64,000 bases of DNA from contig NZ_BMYK01000007.1 of assembly GCF_014652235.1 (NCBI RefSeq), forward strand, positions 1 to 64,000. Reading direction: 5' to 3'. Below the pieces are notes generated by a model. That model searched no databases. It was given only the letters and a program-made list of their open reading frames with translations, and had not been told where the DNA came from. The position numbers and the translations under genes were made by a program. The stretch comes from Pseudorhodoferax aquiterrae (GTDB lineage Bacteria; Pseudomonadota; Gammaproteobacteria; Burkholderiales; Burkholderiaceae_C). This document shows, one piece after another, positions 56,482 to 64,000 of this stretch (the first letter of the stretch is position 1; each line of letters opens with the position of its first letter).

Positions 56482-57668
56482 TTCATTTTGCAGAGTTGGT
56501 GGTAGGCGTCCTGGTAGCCCTTGAGCGGCGTGGACAGCGTCTTGTTCGTGATGTTGCCTTCCGGGTCCTTGCCGATCACGCGCAGGTAGTAGTCCTGGAT
56601 CGGGAAGTTGTTGTTGCCGTACTTGAACGGCCCGCGGATGGAGGCGAAGTTGGCGGCCTTGAGCGCCTTCAGCACGGCGGCGCGGTCCTTCACATTGCCC
56701 TTCACGTCGCGCACGGCGGCGTCCATGGCGAGGATGGCGTCGTAGGCCTGGGCGGCGTAGAAGGTGGGGTAGCGCTTGTAAGCCTTGCGGAACTCGGCGA
56801 CGAACTTCTGGTTGGCCGCGTTCGGCACGTCGTGCGAGTACTGCGACGTGGAGAACAGGCCCAGCATGGGCTCGCCCACGGCAGCGATGGTGTCCTCGTC
56901 GGCCGAGGCCGGGCCGGTGACGAGCTGGATGTCGCGCGACAGGCCGGCCGCCACGAACTGCTTGATGAAGTTGATGCCCATGGCGCCGGGCAGGAAGAAG
57001 TACACGGCCTGGGGCTTGGCCGCGCGGATCTGCGCCAGTTCGGCCGCGTAGTCGAGCTGGCCGACCTTGGTGTAGACCTCGGCCACCACCTCGCCCTTGT
57101 ACAAGCGCTTGTAGCCGGTCAGGTGGTCGCGTCCGGCCGGGTAGTTGGGCGCGACGATGAAGGAGGTCTTCAGGCCCTTGTCGGTGGCCCACTGGCCGGC
57201 CGCTTCGTCCCAGGTGTCGTTCTGGTAGCTCTGGCCGAAGAAGTAGGGGTTGCACTGCGCGCCGGCGTACTGGCTGGGGCCCGGGTTGCTCGTGATGAAG
57301 GGCACCTTGGCCGCGAACAGCGCCGGGCCCACGGCCAGCGCCACGTTGGACGGCGTGGGGCCGGTGAAGAAGTCGATCTTGTCACGCTGGAGGAATCGGT
57401 CCACGACCTGCTTGGCCTGGTCGGGGCTGCCGGCCGTGTCGGCCTGCAGGAACTCGGCCGGGTAGCCGCCGAGCTTGCCATCCAGCAGCTTGATGGCCAG
57501 GTTGATGGCGTCGCGCGTCTCGGCGCCGCCGGCCGCGAAGGGGCCGGAGATGTCCAGCGCCAGGCCGACCTTGATGGGGTCGGCGGCCAGGGCAGCGTTG
57601 CCGGCCAGCGTCAGCGCCACAAGGGCGCCGGCGTGGCGCGGATGGAAAAAGCTCTTCGATGCGGGCAT
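56478..57668 (-). CDS. branched-chain-type ABC transporter binding protein
   Basis: The 396-residue periplasmic receptor has a signal peptide (about 1-29, cleaved after ALA) and the LivJ-like fold: IKVGLALDISGPFAAGGAETRDAINLAIKLLDGKLGGYPAE, DFFTGPTPSNVALAVGPALFAAKVPFITSNPGPSQ, and YNPAGRDHLTGY-like contacts. GGAG precedes the ATG. It is 23 bases after the ferredoxin gene, so the importer is probably cotranscribed with the dioxygenase and brings in its aromatic substrate. The ligand itself is not identified. Confidence 0.92.
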   Translation of the reverse strand: MPASKSFFHPRHAGALVALTLAGNAALAADPIKVGLALDISGPFAAGGAETRDAINLAIKLLDGKLGGYPAEFLQADTAGSPDQAKQVVDRFLQRDKIDFFTGPTPSNVALAVGPALFAAKVPFITSNPGPSQYAGAQCNPYFFGQSYQNDTWDEAAGQWATDKGLKTSFIVAPNYPAGRDHLTGYKRLYKGEVVAEVYTKVGQLDYAAELAQIRAAKPQAVYFFLPGAMGINFIKQFVAAGLSRDIQLVTGPASADEDTIAAVGEPMLGLFSTSQYSHDVPNAANQKFVAEFRKAYKRYPTFYAAQAYDAILAMDAAVRDVKGNVKDRAAVLKALKAANFASIRGPFKYGNNNFPIQDYYLRVIGKDPEGNITNKTLSTPLKGYQDAYHQLCKMK

Positions 57669-57691
57669 GGACACTCCGTGGGATGGACAGA

Positions 57692-58036
57692 TCAGGGGAG
57701 CAGCGGCGTGGCGACCTCGACGCGGCCGTCGCGCACGCGGACCGGATAGCTGCGCACGTCCTCGGTCACCGGGCCGCCGCAGGCTGCACCGGTGCAGATG
57801 TCGAACAGGCCCTGGTGCAGCGGGCATTCGATGCGGCCGTCTTCGACGTAGCCGTCGGACAGCCGGGCGTTGCCATGCGTGCACAGGTCGTGCAGCGCAT
57901 GCAGCGACTCCCCTTGCCGGAACATAGCAATCGGCATGCCACCGGCCACGACGGGCCAGACCGCGCCGTCGGGGAAGTCGTCGGGCGCGCCCACGTCGGT
58001 CCAGGTCGCGGGTTGGAGGACGGTGGTGGTGCTCAT
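57692..58036 (-). CDS. Rieske [2Fe-2S] ferredoxin
   Basis: The 114-residue protein carries the Rieske cluster motifs CTHGNA (Cys, His) and CPLHQGLFD (Cys, His), spaced as in ferredoxins of aromatic dioxygenases such as AndAb or NagAb. It passes electrons to the oxygenase alpha subunit. The start at 58036 gives the normal length; an upstream in-frame start would add 29 unlikely residues. It is separated from the beta-subunit gene by 190 bases holding a hairpin repeat. The reductase that feeds it is not in the window. Confidence 0.9.
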   Translation of the reverse strand: MSTTTVLQPATWTDVGAPDDFPDGAVWPVVAGGMPIAMFRQGESLHALHDLCTHGNARLSDGYVEDGRIECPLHQGLFDICTGAACGGPVTEDVRSYPVRVRDGRVEVATPLLP

Positions 58037-58133
58037 GTCAAATGTCCATGGCGCTGACGCGCCACCAGCGGTCCACGCAGCCGGCTCGCAAGCCAATGGT
58101 CCAAAGGCCGCGGAGCAGGCCATGCGGGCAGAC

Positions 58134-58182
58134 GCCGCGGAACGGGCTCTGCCCGGCCGCTGGCGGCGCCCCCTTGAGGGGG
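58134..58182 (-). repeat. two-hairpin intergenic repeat, copy B
   Basis: On the minus strand CCCCC/GGGGG (58169-58182) is followed by CCAGCGG, CGGGC-AGA-GCCCG (58143-58155) and TCCGCGG. Compared with copy A at 42593 the second stem has changed on both sides and still pairs. Next to it, 58189-58213 forms GAACTTCT/AGAAGTTC. It lies in the gap between ferredoxin and beta-subunit genes. Confidence 0.6.
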
Positions 58183-58226
58183 GATGGAACTTCTACACGC
58201 AGTGAGAAGTTCAAACGGGGGTGTTT

Positions 58227-58748
58227 TCATATCGGGGTGGCGAGGAGGGTGATGACGCGCGAGGTGTCGTAGACGACCCGGCGCTGGGCGTAGCGCCAGC
58301 CGGCCGGCGTGCGCACGATGCGGTCCAGGTAGCGGCCGGCCTGGTAGACGAAGCTCTCGCCGTTGGTGCGGGTCTGGACGACGACGTAGCTCGATTCGGC
58401 CTGCACGCTGCCGTCGCCGTGCGGGGCGAGTACCAGACCGCTGGTCATGTGGCGGCAGCTGTGGTCCTCGTAGATGCTGGCGTGGCGCAGCGAGACCACG
58501 CGGTCGCGCAGCATGCGCTGGTTGGTGCAGTGGATGAGGCCGATGGGCAGGCCCAGGTCGGCGTTCTCCCGGGGCACGATCTCGTAGAGGCAGTCCTCGG
58601 TGAACAGCGTGGTCCATTCCTCCAGGCGGTCGTTGTCCAGCGCGGCGCAGTAGCGCTCGTTCAGCTGGTGGATCTCGAACCAGAGCAGCAGGCTGTCGAG
58701 CGATGGGGTGGTGGCGGTGGTGGTGCGTTCTGCCAGCGTCGTCGTCAT
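58227..58748 (-). CDS. aromatic-ring dioxygenase beta subunit
   Basis: The 173-residue protein has the NTF2-like fold of ring-hydroxylating dioxygenase small subunits: LLWFEIHQLNERYCAALDNDRLEEWTTLFTEDCLYEIVPRENAD and TSGLVLAPHGDGSVQAESSYVVVQTRTNGES. It stabilises the alpha subunit and has no cofactor. The stop of the alpha gene lies one base before its start codon, so the pair is made together. Confidence 0.92.
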   Translation of the reverse strand: MTTTLAERTTTATTPSLDSLLLWFEIHQLNERYCAALDNDRLEEWTTLFTEDCLYEIVPRENADLGLPIGLIHCTNQRMLRDRVVSLRHASIYEDHSCRHMTSGLVLAPHGDGSVQAESSYVVVQTRTNGESFVYQAGRYLDRIVRTPAGWRYAQRRVVYDTSRVITLLATPI

Positions 58749-58749
58749 C

Positions 58750-60036
58750 TCAATACCCCATGAGCTGTTGGTAGCCGGTCCAGAACTTGCGGATCAGGTT
58801 CTCGGTGACCATGGTGTCCTCGCGCGTGGGGTCGGAGCGGCCCAGCTCGATGACCGAGGTGGCGTCGGCATCGCGGGCCGTGCCGCGCTGCACCAGCTCG
58901 GTGGCCTCGGTGTCTTCCATGGAGATGTAGCCGGCCGGGCCGACCAGGTTGGCCTGCTTGATGCGCAGCGCGCGCAGCTCTGGCGTGTCGTCGGCGTAGC
59001 CGAAGAAGTGGAAGACCAGCTCGAATTCGCCGGGCCCCTTGGGCAGCACCTGGCGCGCCACCAGCGTGTTGTGGATCTGCTGCAGCACGAGCTGCGGGAA
59101 GATGGTCTGGATGTGGTTGGTGCAGTCTTCCTCGAATTCCGAGACGAAGCCCAGCACCGAGTCGTCCTCGAGGTGGAAGCCCTCGTCCATGGAGCGGATG
59201 GCCTGCTGCTTGTAGGCCGTGGCGGTGTCGCTCTCGTCGGCCTTGGTGGCCGTGATGATGCTGTGCAGGCCGTGCCGCGCGTCGGCGATGGAGCGCGCCT
59301 TCATGCCCACGCGGAAGATGTTGAAGGTGGTGTGGAACAGGTGCAGCAGGCTGGCGTGGTACGGGTCCTTGACGTTCTCGTAGTAGAGCTTCCAGTTCGA
59401 GCGCGCATACTGGCGCGTGCAACCGAGGTAGACCACCGGCTTGTGCATGACGCGGTCGACCCAGGGCGCCATCTGCGGGCCGATGTACTCGGCCAGGGGC
59501 GGTGCGGCGTCGCTGAAGCTGGCGAACACCAGGCCCTGGTAGCTTTCGGCGCGCAGCTGGCGCAGGCCGTGGTTCCTGGGGTCGAAGTCGGCCGGCATGC
59601 CGGGCGCGCCGTCCTTGCCGCGGCGGAACGGCACACCCTGCAGGTTGCCGCGCGCGTCGAAGCTCCACTGGTGGTAGACGCAGGTGTGCGTCCTCGCGTT
59701 GCCTCGCGCATGGCGGCAGACCATGGCGCCGCGGTGCGCACAGCGGTTGACCCAGGCGGCCACGCCGCCGTCGTCCAGGCGCGTGACGACGACCGGGGTG
59801 TCGCCCACGAACGTGCTCTTGTAGTCGCCGGCATGGGGGATCTCCGCGTCCAGCGCGACGAAGCTCCAGGTCGGGCCGCGGTAGATGCGTTCCTGCTCGC
59901 GCTCGAACACCTGCTGCGAACTGAACACGGCGTAGGGCACGCGCGAGCCATCGGGCTGCGGAAAGTGCACCAGGGCGGCCGCCTCGGCCGTGGCTTTGAT
60001 CGATTTCAGTGCACTGATGTCGACGGGATGGTTCAT
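58750..60036 (-). CDS. aromatic-ring dioxygenase alpha subunit (anthranilate/salicylate type)
   Basis: The 428-residue oxygenase has the Rieske motifs CAHRGAMVCRH and CVYHQW (about 100-130) and the mononuclear iron site NWKLYYENVKDPYHASLLHLF, with the bridging Asp and two His. Length, CAHRGA and the three-gene order alpha-beta-ferredoxin beside an AraC-type regulator recall the AndAcAdAb anthranilate dioxygenase and the related OhbAB and salicylate hydroxylases. It would add oxygen to an ortho-substituted benzoate. The exact substrate is not readable from sequence. AGGA precedes the ATG at about 10 bases. Confidence 0.88.
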   Translation of the reverse strand: MNHPVDISALKSIKATAEAAALVHFPQPDGSRVPYAVFSSQQVFEREQERIYRGPTWSFVALDAEIPHAGDYKSTFVGDTPVVVTRLDDGGVAAWVNRCAHRGAMVCRHARGNARTHTCVYHQWSFDARGNLQGVPFRRGKDGAPGMPADFDPRNHGLRQLRAESYQGLVFASFSDAAPPLAEYIGPQMAPWVDRVMHKPVVYLGCTRQYARSNWKLYYENVKDPYHASLLHLFHTTFNIFRVGMKARSIADARHGLHSIITATKADESDTATAYKQQAIRSMDEGFHLEDDSVLGFVSEFEEDCTNHIQTIFPQLVLQQIHNTLVARQVLPKGPGEFELVFHFFGYADDTPELRALRIKQANLVGPAGYISMEDTEATELVQRGTARDADATSVIELGRSDPTREDTMVTENLIRKFWTGYQQLMGY

Positions 60037-60114
60037 GCGGGGGTCCTGTGGCGGTGCGCCGCACGGTGGCAGCGCGTGGAAGCCATTCTTCGAAGACCGG
60101 GGGGCGTCTGGCGA

Positions 60115-60158
60115 TCCGCTTCGCGCAGGGGCGGGCGGCGCCTGTCCGCTTTGCGCAG
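60115..60158. promoter_or_regulatory. direct repeats in the dioxygenase/AraC control region
   Basis: TCCGCTTCGCGCAG (60115-60128) and TCCGCTTTGCGCAG (60145-60158) differ at one base and start 30 bases apart, about three helical turns. They lie between the divergent dioxygenase and AraC genes, as expected for tandem sites of an AraC/XylS activator. Confidence 0.5.
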
Positions 60159-60207
60159 CGATCTGCGGCCACCGCGTGCTGGCGCGCTTCTTGCGCCAGA
60201 CCACGCC

Positions 60208-61206
60208 GTGTTGACCAGCCAGACATCCCGTCCAGCCGCCTGCGCCGTGTTCGAGCCCGCGCTGCTGCGCGCGCGCCGCCTGTTCGAGTCCGAGGACCTG
60301 GAGGACACGCGCACGCGCATCTCGCGCGTGATGCAGCCCCACGGCCTGCAACCCATCGCGCGGCCGCGCGGCGGCCGGGCCCACATGGACTACCTCAACG
60401 TGGGCGGCATCGGCATCGGCACCATCGCCTTCGGCGAGGCCATGCGCGTGGACGTGGCGCACGTGGAGGACTACCACCTGCTGATGTTCTGCCTGCGCGG
60501 CCAGGCCGACACGCTGGTGGGCGGCCAGGCCCTGCAGACGCGCGGCCTGCAGGGCATGGCCTGCGCGCCGGGCGAGCGCTTCGTGGCCGCGCTGTCGGCC
60601 GATGCCGAGCAGCTGGTGCTGCGGCTGGACCGCCGCATGCTGGAGGCGCACGCGGGCCGCGCGATCCGCTTCGACGCCGCGTTCGATCTGCGCCGGCCGG
60701 CCTTGCAGGCCTGGCTGCAGCAACTGCAGCTGCTGCTCAATGCCGAGCCCATGCTGGCGGCCGTGCAGGCGCACCCGCTGGTGGCGCTGGAGATGGAGCG
60801 CCTGCTGGTGCAGCTGCTGCTGGCCGGCCAGCCCTGGGAGGAAGTGCCGACCGCGCCCGTCGTGCGGCCGGGGCAGGGCGGCCGCGCCTGCGTGCGCCGA
60901 GCCGAGGCCTACATGCGCGAGCACGCCGACGCGCCGCTGCGCATGGGCGACATCGCCGAGGCCGCCGGCGTGTCCGTGCGCACGCTGCAGGACGCCTTCC
61001 AGCGCGAGCGCGCCTGCACGCCCATGGCGTACCTCCGCGCGCTGCGGCTCGACGTGGCGCACCGCCGGCTGCGCGAACCGCAGGCCGGCACCACGGTGGC
61101 CACGGTGGCGCTGGACTGCGGCTTCACGCACCTGGGCCGCTTCGCCCAGGCCTATGCGCAGCGCTTCGGCGAGGCGCCCTCGGCCACGCTGCGCCAGCGG
61201 GCTTGA
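60208..61206 (+). CDS. AraC/XylS-family transcriptional regulator
   Basis: The product of about 332 residues has an N-terminal AraC-binding-like sensor domain (about 30-205) and a C-terminal double helix-turn-helix (about 230-332: MGDIAEAAGVSVRTLQDAFQRERACTPMAYLRALRLDVAHRRL, then VATVALDCGFTHLGRFAQAYAQRFGEAPSATLRQ). It is divergent from the dioxygenase operon and probably activates it with the aromatic substrate. The start is unclear: GTG 60208 or TTG 60211, both without a ribosome-binding site. Confidence 0.88.
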   Translation: MLTSQTSRPAACAVFEPALLRARRLFESEDLEDTRTRISRVMQPHGLQPIARPRGGRAHMDYLNVGGIGIGTIAFGEAMRVDVAHVEDYHLLMFCLRGQADTLVGGQALQTRGLQGMACAPGERFVAALSADAEQLVLRLDRRMLEAHAGRAIRFDAAFDLRRPALQAWLQQLQLLLNAEPMLAAVQAHPLVALEMERLLVQLLLAGQPWEEVPTAPVVRPGQGGRACVRRAEAYMREHADAPLRMGDIAEAAGVSVRTLQDAFQRERACTPMAYLRALRLDVAHRRLREPQAGTTVATVALDCGFTHLGRFAQAYAQRFGEAPSATLRQRA

Positions 61207-61215
61207 GACCGCGGC

Positions 61216-61947
61216 TCAGGGCGCGGTGGCGATGCGGCGCAGGGCCTGCGCGTCGAGGATGGCGATGCGCTTGTAGCTGAGCTCGATCACGCCTTGCGCG
61301 ACCAGGCGCCCCAGTTCCTTGTTGATGGTCTGGCGTGACAGCGTGAGCATGGAGGCCAGGTCGTTCTGCGACAGCCGCACGCGCAGGTCCAGCCCACCCT
61401 CGTCCTGCTGGGCACCGTAGAGTTCCGCCAGACTCAGCAGCGTGGCCGCCACGCGGCCGGGCACGGGCGCCAGCATCTGGTTCTGCAACAGCGCGATGCT
61501 CTGGCGCTGGCGCCGCAGGCCCAGCCGGGCCACGCCGCGCCACAGCACGGGCTCGGCGTCGAGCACGGCGACCACGGCGTCGCAGGGCAGGTGCACGATG
61601 ACCGAGTCCTCGTGGGCGTGGTAGTCGTAGGGCAGCGGCACGTCCTCGAGCAGGCGCACCAGCGGTGCCACCTGGCCGGGACCCAGCAAGGCATTGACGT
61701 ACTTGCGGCCGTGCCGGCTGCTGCTGCTGATCTCCAGGCAGCCCGAAACCACGGCCATCAGCTCGCGCCGGAGCGGATCCTGCGACAGCAGCTGCGTGCG
61801 CCGCGTGTAGCGCTCCAGCCGCGCCGAGCGCATGAGCTCGTCCAGCCGCTGGTCCGGCCAGCTGCTGAACAGTTCGATCAGACGCAGCCCGCGCGCGATC
61901 AGCGCGCGGCTGTCGGTGGCTTCGTCGGGGATGGGCAAGGGGGGCAT
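61216..61947 (-). CDS. Crp/Fnr-family transcriptional regulator
   Basis: The 243-residue protein has a cyclic-nucleotide-binding-like domain (about 22-140) without FNR-type cysteines and without a clear cAMP phosphate cassette. A winged helix follows (about 160-235: RVRLSQNDLASMLTLSRQTINKELGRLVAQGVI). GGGAGA lies upstream; a GTG one codon earlier is also possible. It is divergent from the porin gene, with a perfect palindrome between them, so it probably controls the porin and itself. The ligand is unknown. Confidence 0.9.
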   Translation of the reverse strand: MPPLPIPDEATDSRALIARGLRLIELFSSWPDQRLDELMRSARLERYTRRTQLLSQDPLRRELMAVVSGCLEISSSSRHGRKYVNALLGPGQVAPLVRLLEDVPLPYDYHAHEDSVIVHLPCDAVVAVLDAEPVLWRGVARLGLRRQRQSIALLQNQMLAPVPGRVAATLLSLAELYGAQQDEGGLDLRVRLSQNDLASMLTLSRQTINKELGRLVAQGVIELSYKRIAILDAQALRRIATAP

Positions 61948-61977
61948 CACAGGGTTCTCCCGGGCGCGATGTTCGCA

Positions 61978-62001
61978 AATCTGTCAATGCGTTGACAGAT
62001 T
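61978..62001. promoter_or_regulatory. perfect palindrome operator overlapping the porin -35
   Basis: AATCTGTCAA and its exact complement TTGACAGATT are separated by TGCG. The second arm contains TTGACA, a consensus -35, followed after 18 bases by TTCTAT as a possible -10 for the porin. The form, two 10-base arms with a 4-base centre, suits a Crp/Fnr-type dimer. Confidence 0.7.
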
Positions 62002-62057
62002 CGTTCGGCGGGCATTTCTATCGTTGGGCGCACTACAGACCAACGGAGACAAGACGG

Positions 62058-63113
62058 ATGAACAAGACAGCCGGCGCGGTGATCGCGCTCGCGGCGTGGG
62101 GCGGTGCCTGGGCGCAGGGCAACGTGGCGATCTACGGCACGGTCGATCTGGCGCTGACGCGGGCCACTTCGGGCGGTGCCGCGACCACGGGCCTCAAGGA
62201 GGGCGGCCACACCGCATCGCGCATTGGTTTTCGCGGCACCGAGGACCTGGGCGGCGGCCTCGATGCGCACTTCCTGCTGGAGGCCGGTTACGACCCCGAG
62301 ACCGGCGCCGGCACGCTGCCCGGCCCGGGCCTGGCGTTCTCGCGCCAGGCCTTCGTGGGCATCTCCGGCCCCTGGGGCCAGATCGACGCGGGCCGCATGT
62401 ACACGCCGATGTTCTACACGTTGTTCCGGGCCGATCCCTACGGCGTGAACGCCGTGTTCTCGCCGCTGAACCTGGTGTCGGTCACCGATGCGCAGCCCGG
62501 CATCAGCCCCTTCGCGGCGCGCGCCAGCGGCATGCTGCGCTACCGCACACCAGCCAGCAGCCCCTTCCTCGCGGACATCGCCTATGCACCCAGCAAGGCA
62601 TCGGAGCCGAGCCGGCGCAGCGGCGAGTTCAAGGGCGCCACCTTCGGCTGGTCGGCCAAGCCCTGGTATGTGGCCTATGGCTTTCAGCGTGCGCGCTCCG
62701 GCAGCGGGGCGGCACCGGTGGCCGTGCCGGCGGTGACGACCTACCACGCGCTCAGCGCGAGCTACCAGTTGGCCGATCTGACGCTCTACGCCCATGCCAT
62801 GCGCACCACGGTCCGCCATGCGGCGGCGCCCGATGCACGCCTGCTGAGCCTGGGAGCCTCCTACCCCGTGACGCCGTTCTCCAGCCTCGTCCTCGAAGCC
62901 GCCCAGCGCAAGCTCAGCGGCAGCGAGCGCGCGCAGCTGGCCTGGACGCTGGGCTACGACCACCACCTGAGCAAGCGCACGGCGCTGTACGCGCGCTGGC
63001 TGGGGCTGGCCAACCGCGGCGGCGCCTCGGCCACGCTGGCCGGCGTGCCCGTCGTGGCCGACAGCGGCAACGGCGTGCGCGTGCTGGCCGCCGGCATCCG
63101 CCACAACTTCTGA
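62058..63113 (+). CDS. Gram-negative general porin
   Basis: The 351-residue outer-membrane protein has a signal peptide (1-19, cleaved after WAQ), the opening NVAIYGTVDLALTRA, SRIGFRGTEDLGGGLDAHFLLEAGYDPETGAG and a final Phe (GIRHNF), the recognition signal for barrel assembly. This is the trimeric 16-strand porin type of Burkholderiales (Omp32-like). GGAGA precedes the ATG at about 9 bases. It is controlled by the divergent Crp/Fnr-type gene by position and may admit the acids handled by neighbouring pathways. Confidence 0.93.
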   Translation: MNKTAGAVIALAAWGGAWAQGNVAIYGTVDLALTRATSGGAATTGLKEGGHTASRIGFRGTEDLGGGLDAHFLLEAGYDPETGAGTLPGPGLAFSRQAFVGISGPWGQIDAGRMYTPMFYTLFRADPYGVNAVFSPLNLVSVTDAQPGISPFAARASGMLRYRTPASSPFLADIAYAPSKASEPSRRSGEFKGATFGWSAKPWYVAYGFQRARSGSGAAPVAVPAVTTYHALSASYQLADLTLYAHAMRTTVRHAAAPDARLLSLGASYPVTPFSSLVLEAAQRKLSGSERAQLAWTLGYDHHLSKRTALYARWLGLANRGGASATLAGVPVVADSGNGVRVLAAGIRHNF

Positions 63114-63128
63114 ACCGGAGCCCATCGC

Positions 63129-64000
63129 ATGGACCTCTTCGCATCCCAGGACGCCGGGCTGTCCGCCCTGTTCGCACCGCGTTCGATCGCGGTGGTCGGC
63201 GCCTCGACCAGCGCGCAGAAGATCGGCGGCATCCCCATCGACTACCAGCGCCGCTTCGGCTTCGACGGCGCCGTGTACCCCGTCAACCCGCATGCCGAGC
63301 GCATCCAGGAGCTGCCGGCCTGGCCCAGCGTGCAGGCCATCGGCCGGCCGGTGGACCTGGCCATCCTGGCCGTGCCCGCGCCGCTCGTGGACAGTGCCTT
63401 CGACGACGCCGTGCAGGCCGGTGCCAAGGGCGTGGTGCTGTTCTCCTCGGGCTTCGCCGAGGTCGGCGCCGAGGGCGCGGCGGCGCAGGCCCGCCTGGGT
63501 GCCAGGGCGCGCGCGGCCGGCGTGCGGCTGATCGGGCCGAACTGCCTGGGCTTCATGAACGTGGCGCGCCATGTGTACGCCACCTTCTCACCGGCGCCCA
63601 ACGTGGGCCGCGTGCAGCCCGGCCGCATCGGGCTGGTCAGCCAGTCGGGTGCGTTCGGCGCCTACGCCTATGCGATGGCGCGCGCGCGCGGCGTCGGCCT
63701 GTCGCTGTGGGCCACCACCGGCAACGAGGCCGACGTGCAGCTGGCCGACTGCCTGGCCTGGCTCGCGCAGGACCCGGGCACCGACGTGATCATGGGCTAC
63801 ATCGAGGGCTGCCGCGACGGCCCGCGGCTGCGCGCCGCGCTGGCGCTGGCGCAGGCGGCGGGCAAGCCGGTGGTCATGGTCAAGGTCGGCAGCACCGCGC
63901 TCGGCGCACAGGCCGCGGCCTCGCACACGGCCGCGCTGGCCGGCGACGACGCCGTCTACGACGCGGTGTTCCGCCGCTATGGCGTGTTGCGCGCCCGCAC
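63129..64000 (+). CDS. ADP-forming acyl-CoA synthetase, partial (5' part)
   Basis: The frame is open to the window edge (290 codons). It starts with a CoA-binding domain (LFAPRSIAVVGASTSAQKIGG), then YPVNP, GPNCLGFMN and VSQSGAFGAYAYA, and reaches SHTAALAGDDAVYDA, which holds the His that is phosphorylated in ADP-forming acetate-CoA ligases. Full proteins have about 700 residues with an ATP-grasp domain beyond the edge. GGAG precedes the ATG. It follows the porin by 15 bases and may be cotranscribed with it, suggesting a pathway that takes up and activates an organic acid. Confidence 0.9.
   Translation, partial: MDLFASQDAGLSALFAPRSIAVVGASTSAQKIGGIPIDYQRRFGFDGAVYPVNPHAERIQELPAWPSVQAIGRPVDLAILAVPAPLVDSAFDDAVQAGAKGVVLFSSGFAEVGAEGAAAQARLGARARAAGVRLIGPNCLGFMNVARHVYATFSPAPNVGRVQPGRIGLVSQSGAFGAYAYAMARARGVGLSLWATTGNEADVQLADCLAWLAQDPGTDVIMGYIEGCRDGPRLRAALALAQAAGKPVVMVKVGSTALGAQAAASHTAALAGDDAVYDAVFRRYGVLRAR

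Noticed and set aside
58037-58123. Longer ferredoxin starting at 58123
   Set aside because: The added 29 residues lie in the hairpin-repeat gap and are not like ferredoxin N-termini.

Overview
The window looks like a chromosomal segment of a GC-rich betaproteobacterium, most likely order Burkholderiales and family Comamonadaceae (Variovorax/Acidovorax-like). The reasons are the strong codon bias, several Bug-type (tripartite tricarboxylate transporter) binding proteins, family III CoA-transferases, IclR regulators, a poly-glycine lipoprotein start, a Gram-negative porin ending in Phe, and a GC-rich hairpin repeat of a kind I associate with comamonads. No rRNA, tRNA, CRISPR array, transposase or phage gene was seen. 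The content is accessory catabolism and transport.

Layout. 93-9523 (minus): thioesterase, single-chain biotin-dependent acyl-CoA carboxylase, tandem CoA-transferase, Bug binding protein and lipoprotein. A divergent sigma-54 activator (9627-11270) faces a near-consensus -24/-12 element. 11216-14291 (minus): general amino-acid ABC importer (AapJQM type) without its ATPase. 14359-15115: PIN/ribbon-helix-helix toxin-antitoxin pair with a clear promoter/operator. 15199-20313: IclR regulator convergent with a CoA-transferase, Bug protein, acyl-CoA dehydrogenase and DECR-like reductase operon. 20502-22460: PhoX phosphatase behind a Pho box and ended by a strong terminator. 22611-30748: GntR-regulated sugar-acid dehydratase and DenD-like dehydrogenase, divergent from a sugar ABC importer. 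30749-30970: GC-rich element bounded by 30-bp inverted repeats. 31113-37672: MASE2-GGDEF cyclase, orphan TRAP binding protein with IclR regulator and composite operator, 37-residue membrane protein, cardiolipin-synthase-like protein and MetE-like protein.

37790-53111 is a pentose/aldose module: mutarotase, lactonase, SDR sugar dehydrogenase, LysR regulator, two interleaved sugar ABC importers (ChvE-GguAB placed inside YtfQ-YtfRT-YjfF), aldonate dehydratase and 2-keto-3-deoxy-aldonate dehydratase. Together these give most of a non-phosphorylative L-arabinose-type route. Between ytfR and ytfT, in about 340 bases without a gene, lie two inverted copies of a structured element. Their loop strands are identical while their stems differ but still pair. 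I consider this the best candidate in the window for an undescribed element.

53108-60036 (minus): branched-chain-type (Liv) ABC importer joined to a Rieske dioxygenase (alpha, beta and ferredoxin, no reductase), with a divergent AraC-type regulator. 61216-63113: Crp/Fnr-type regulator divergent from a porin across a perfect 24-base palindrome. The window ends inside an ADP-forming acyl-CoA synthetase gene (63129 onward).

All family assignments were made by reading motifs and from memory. No database search was possible.
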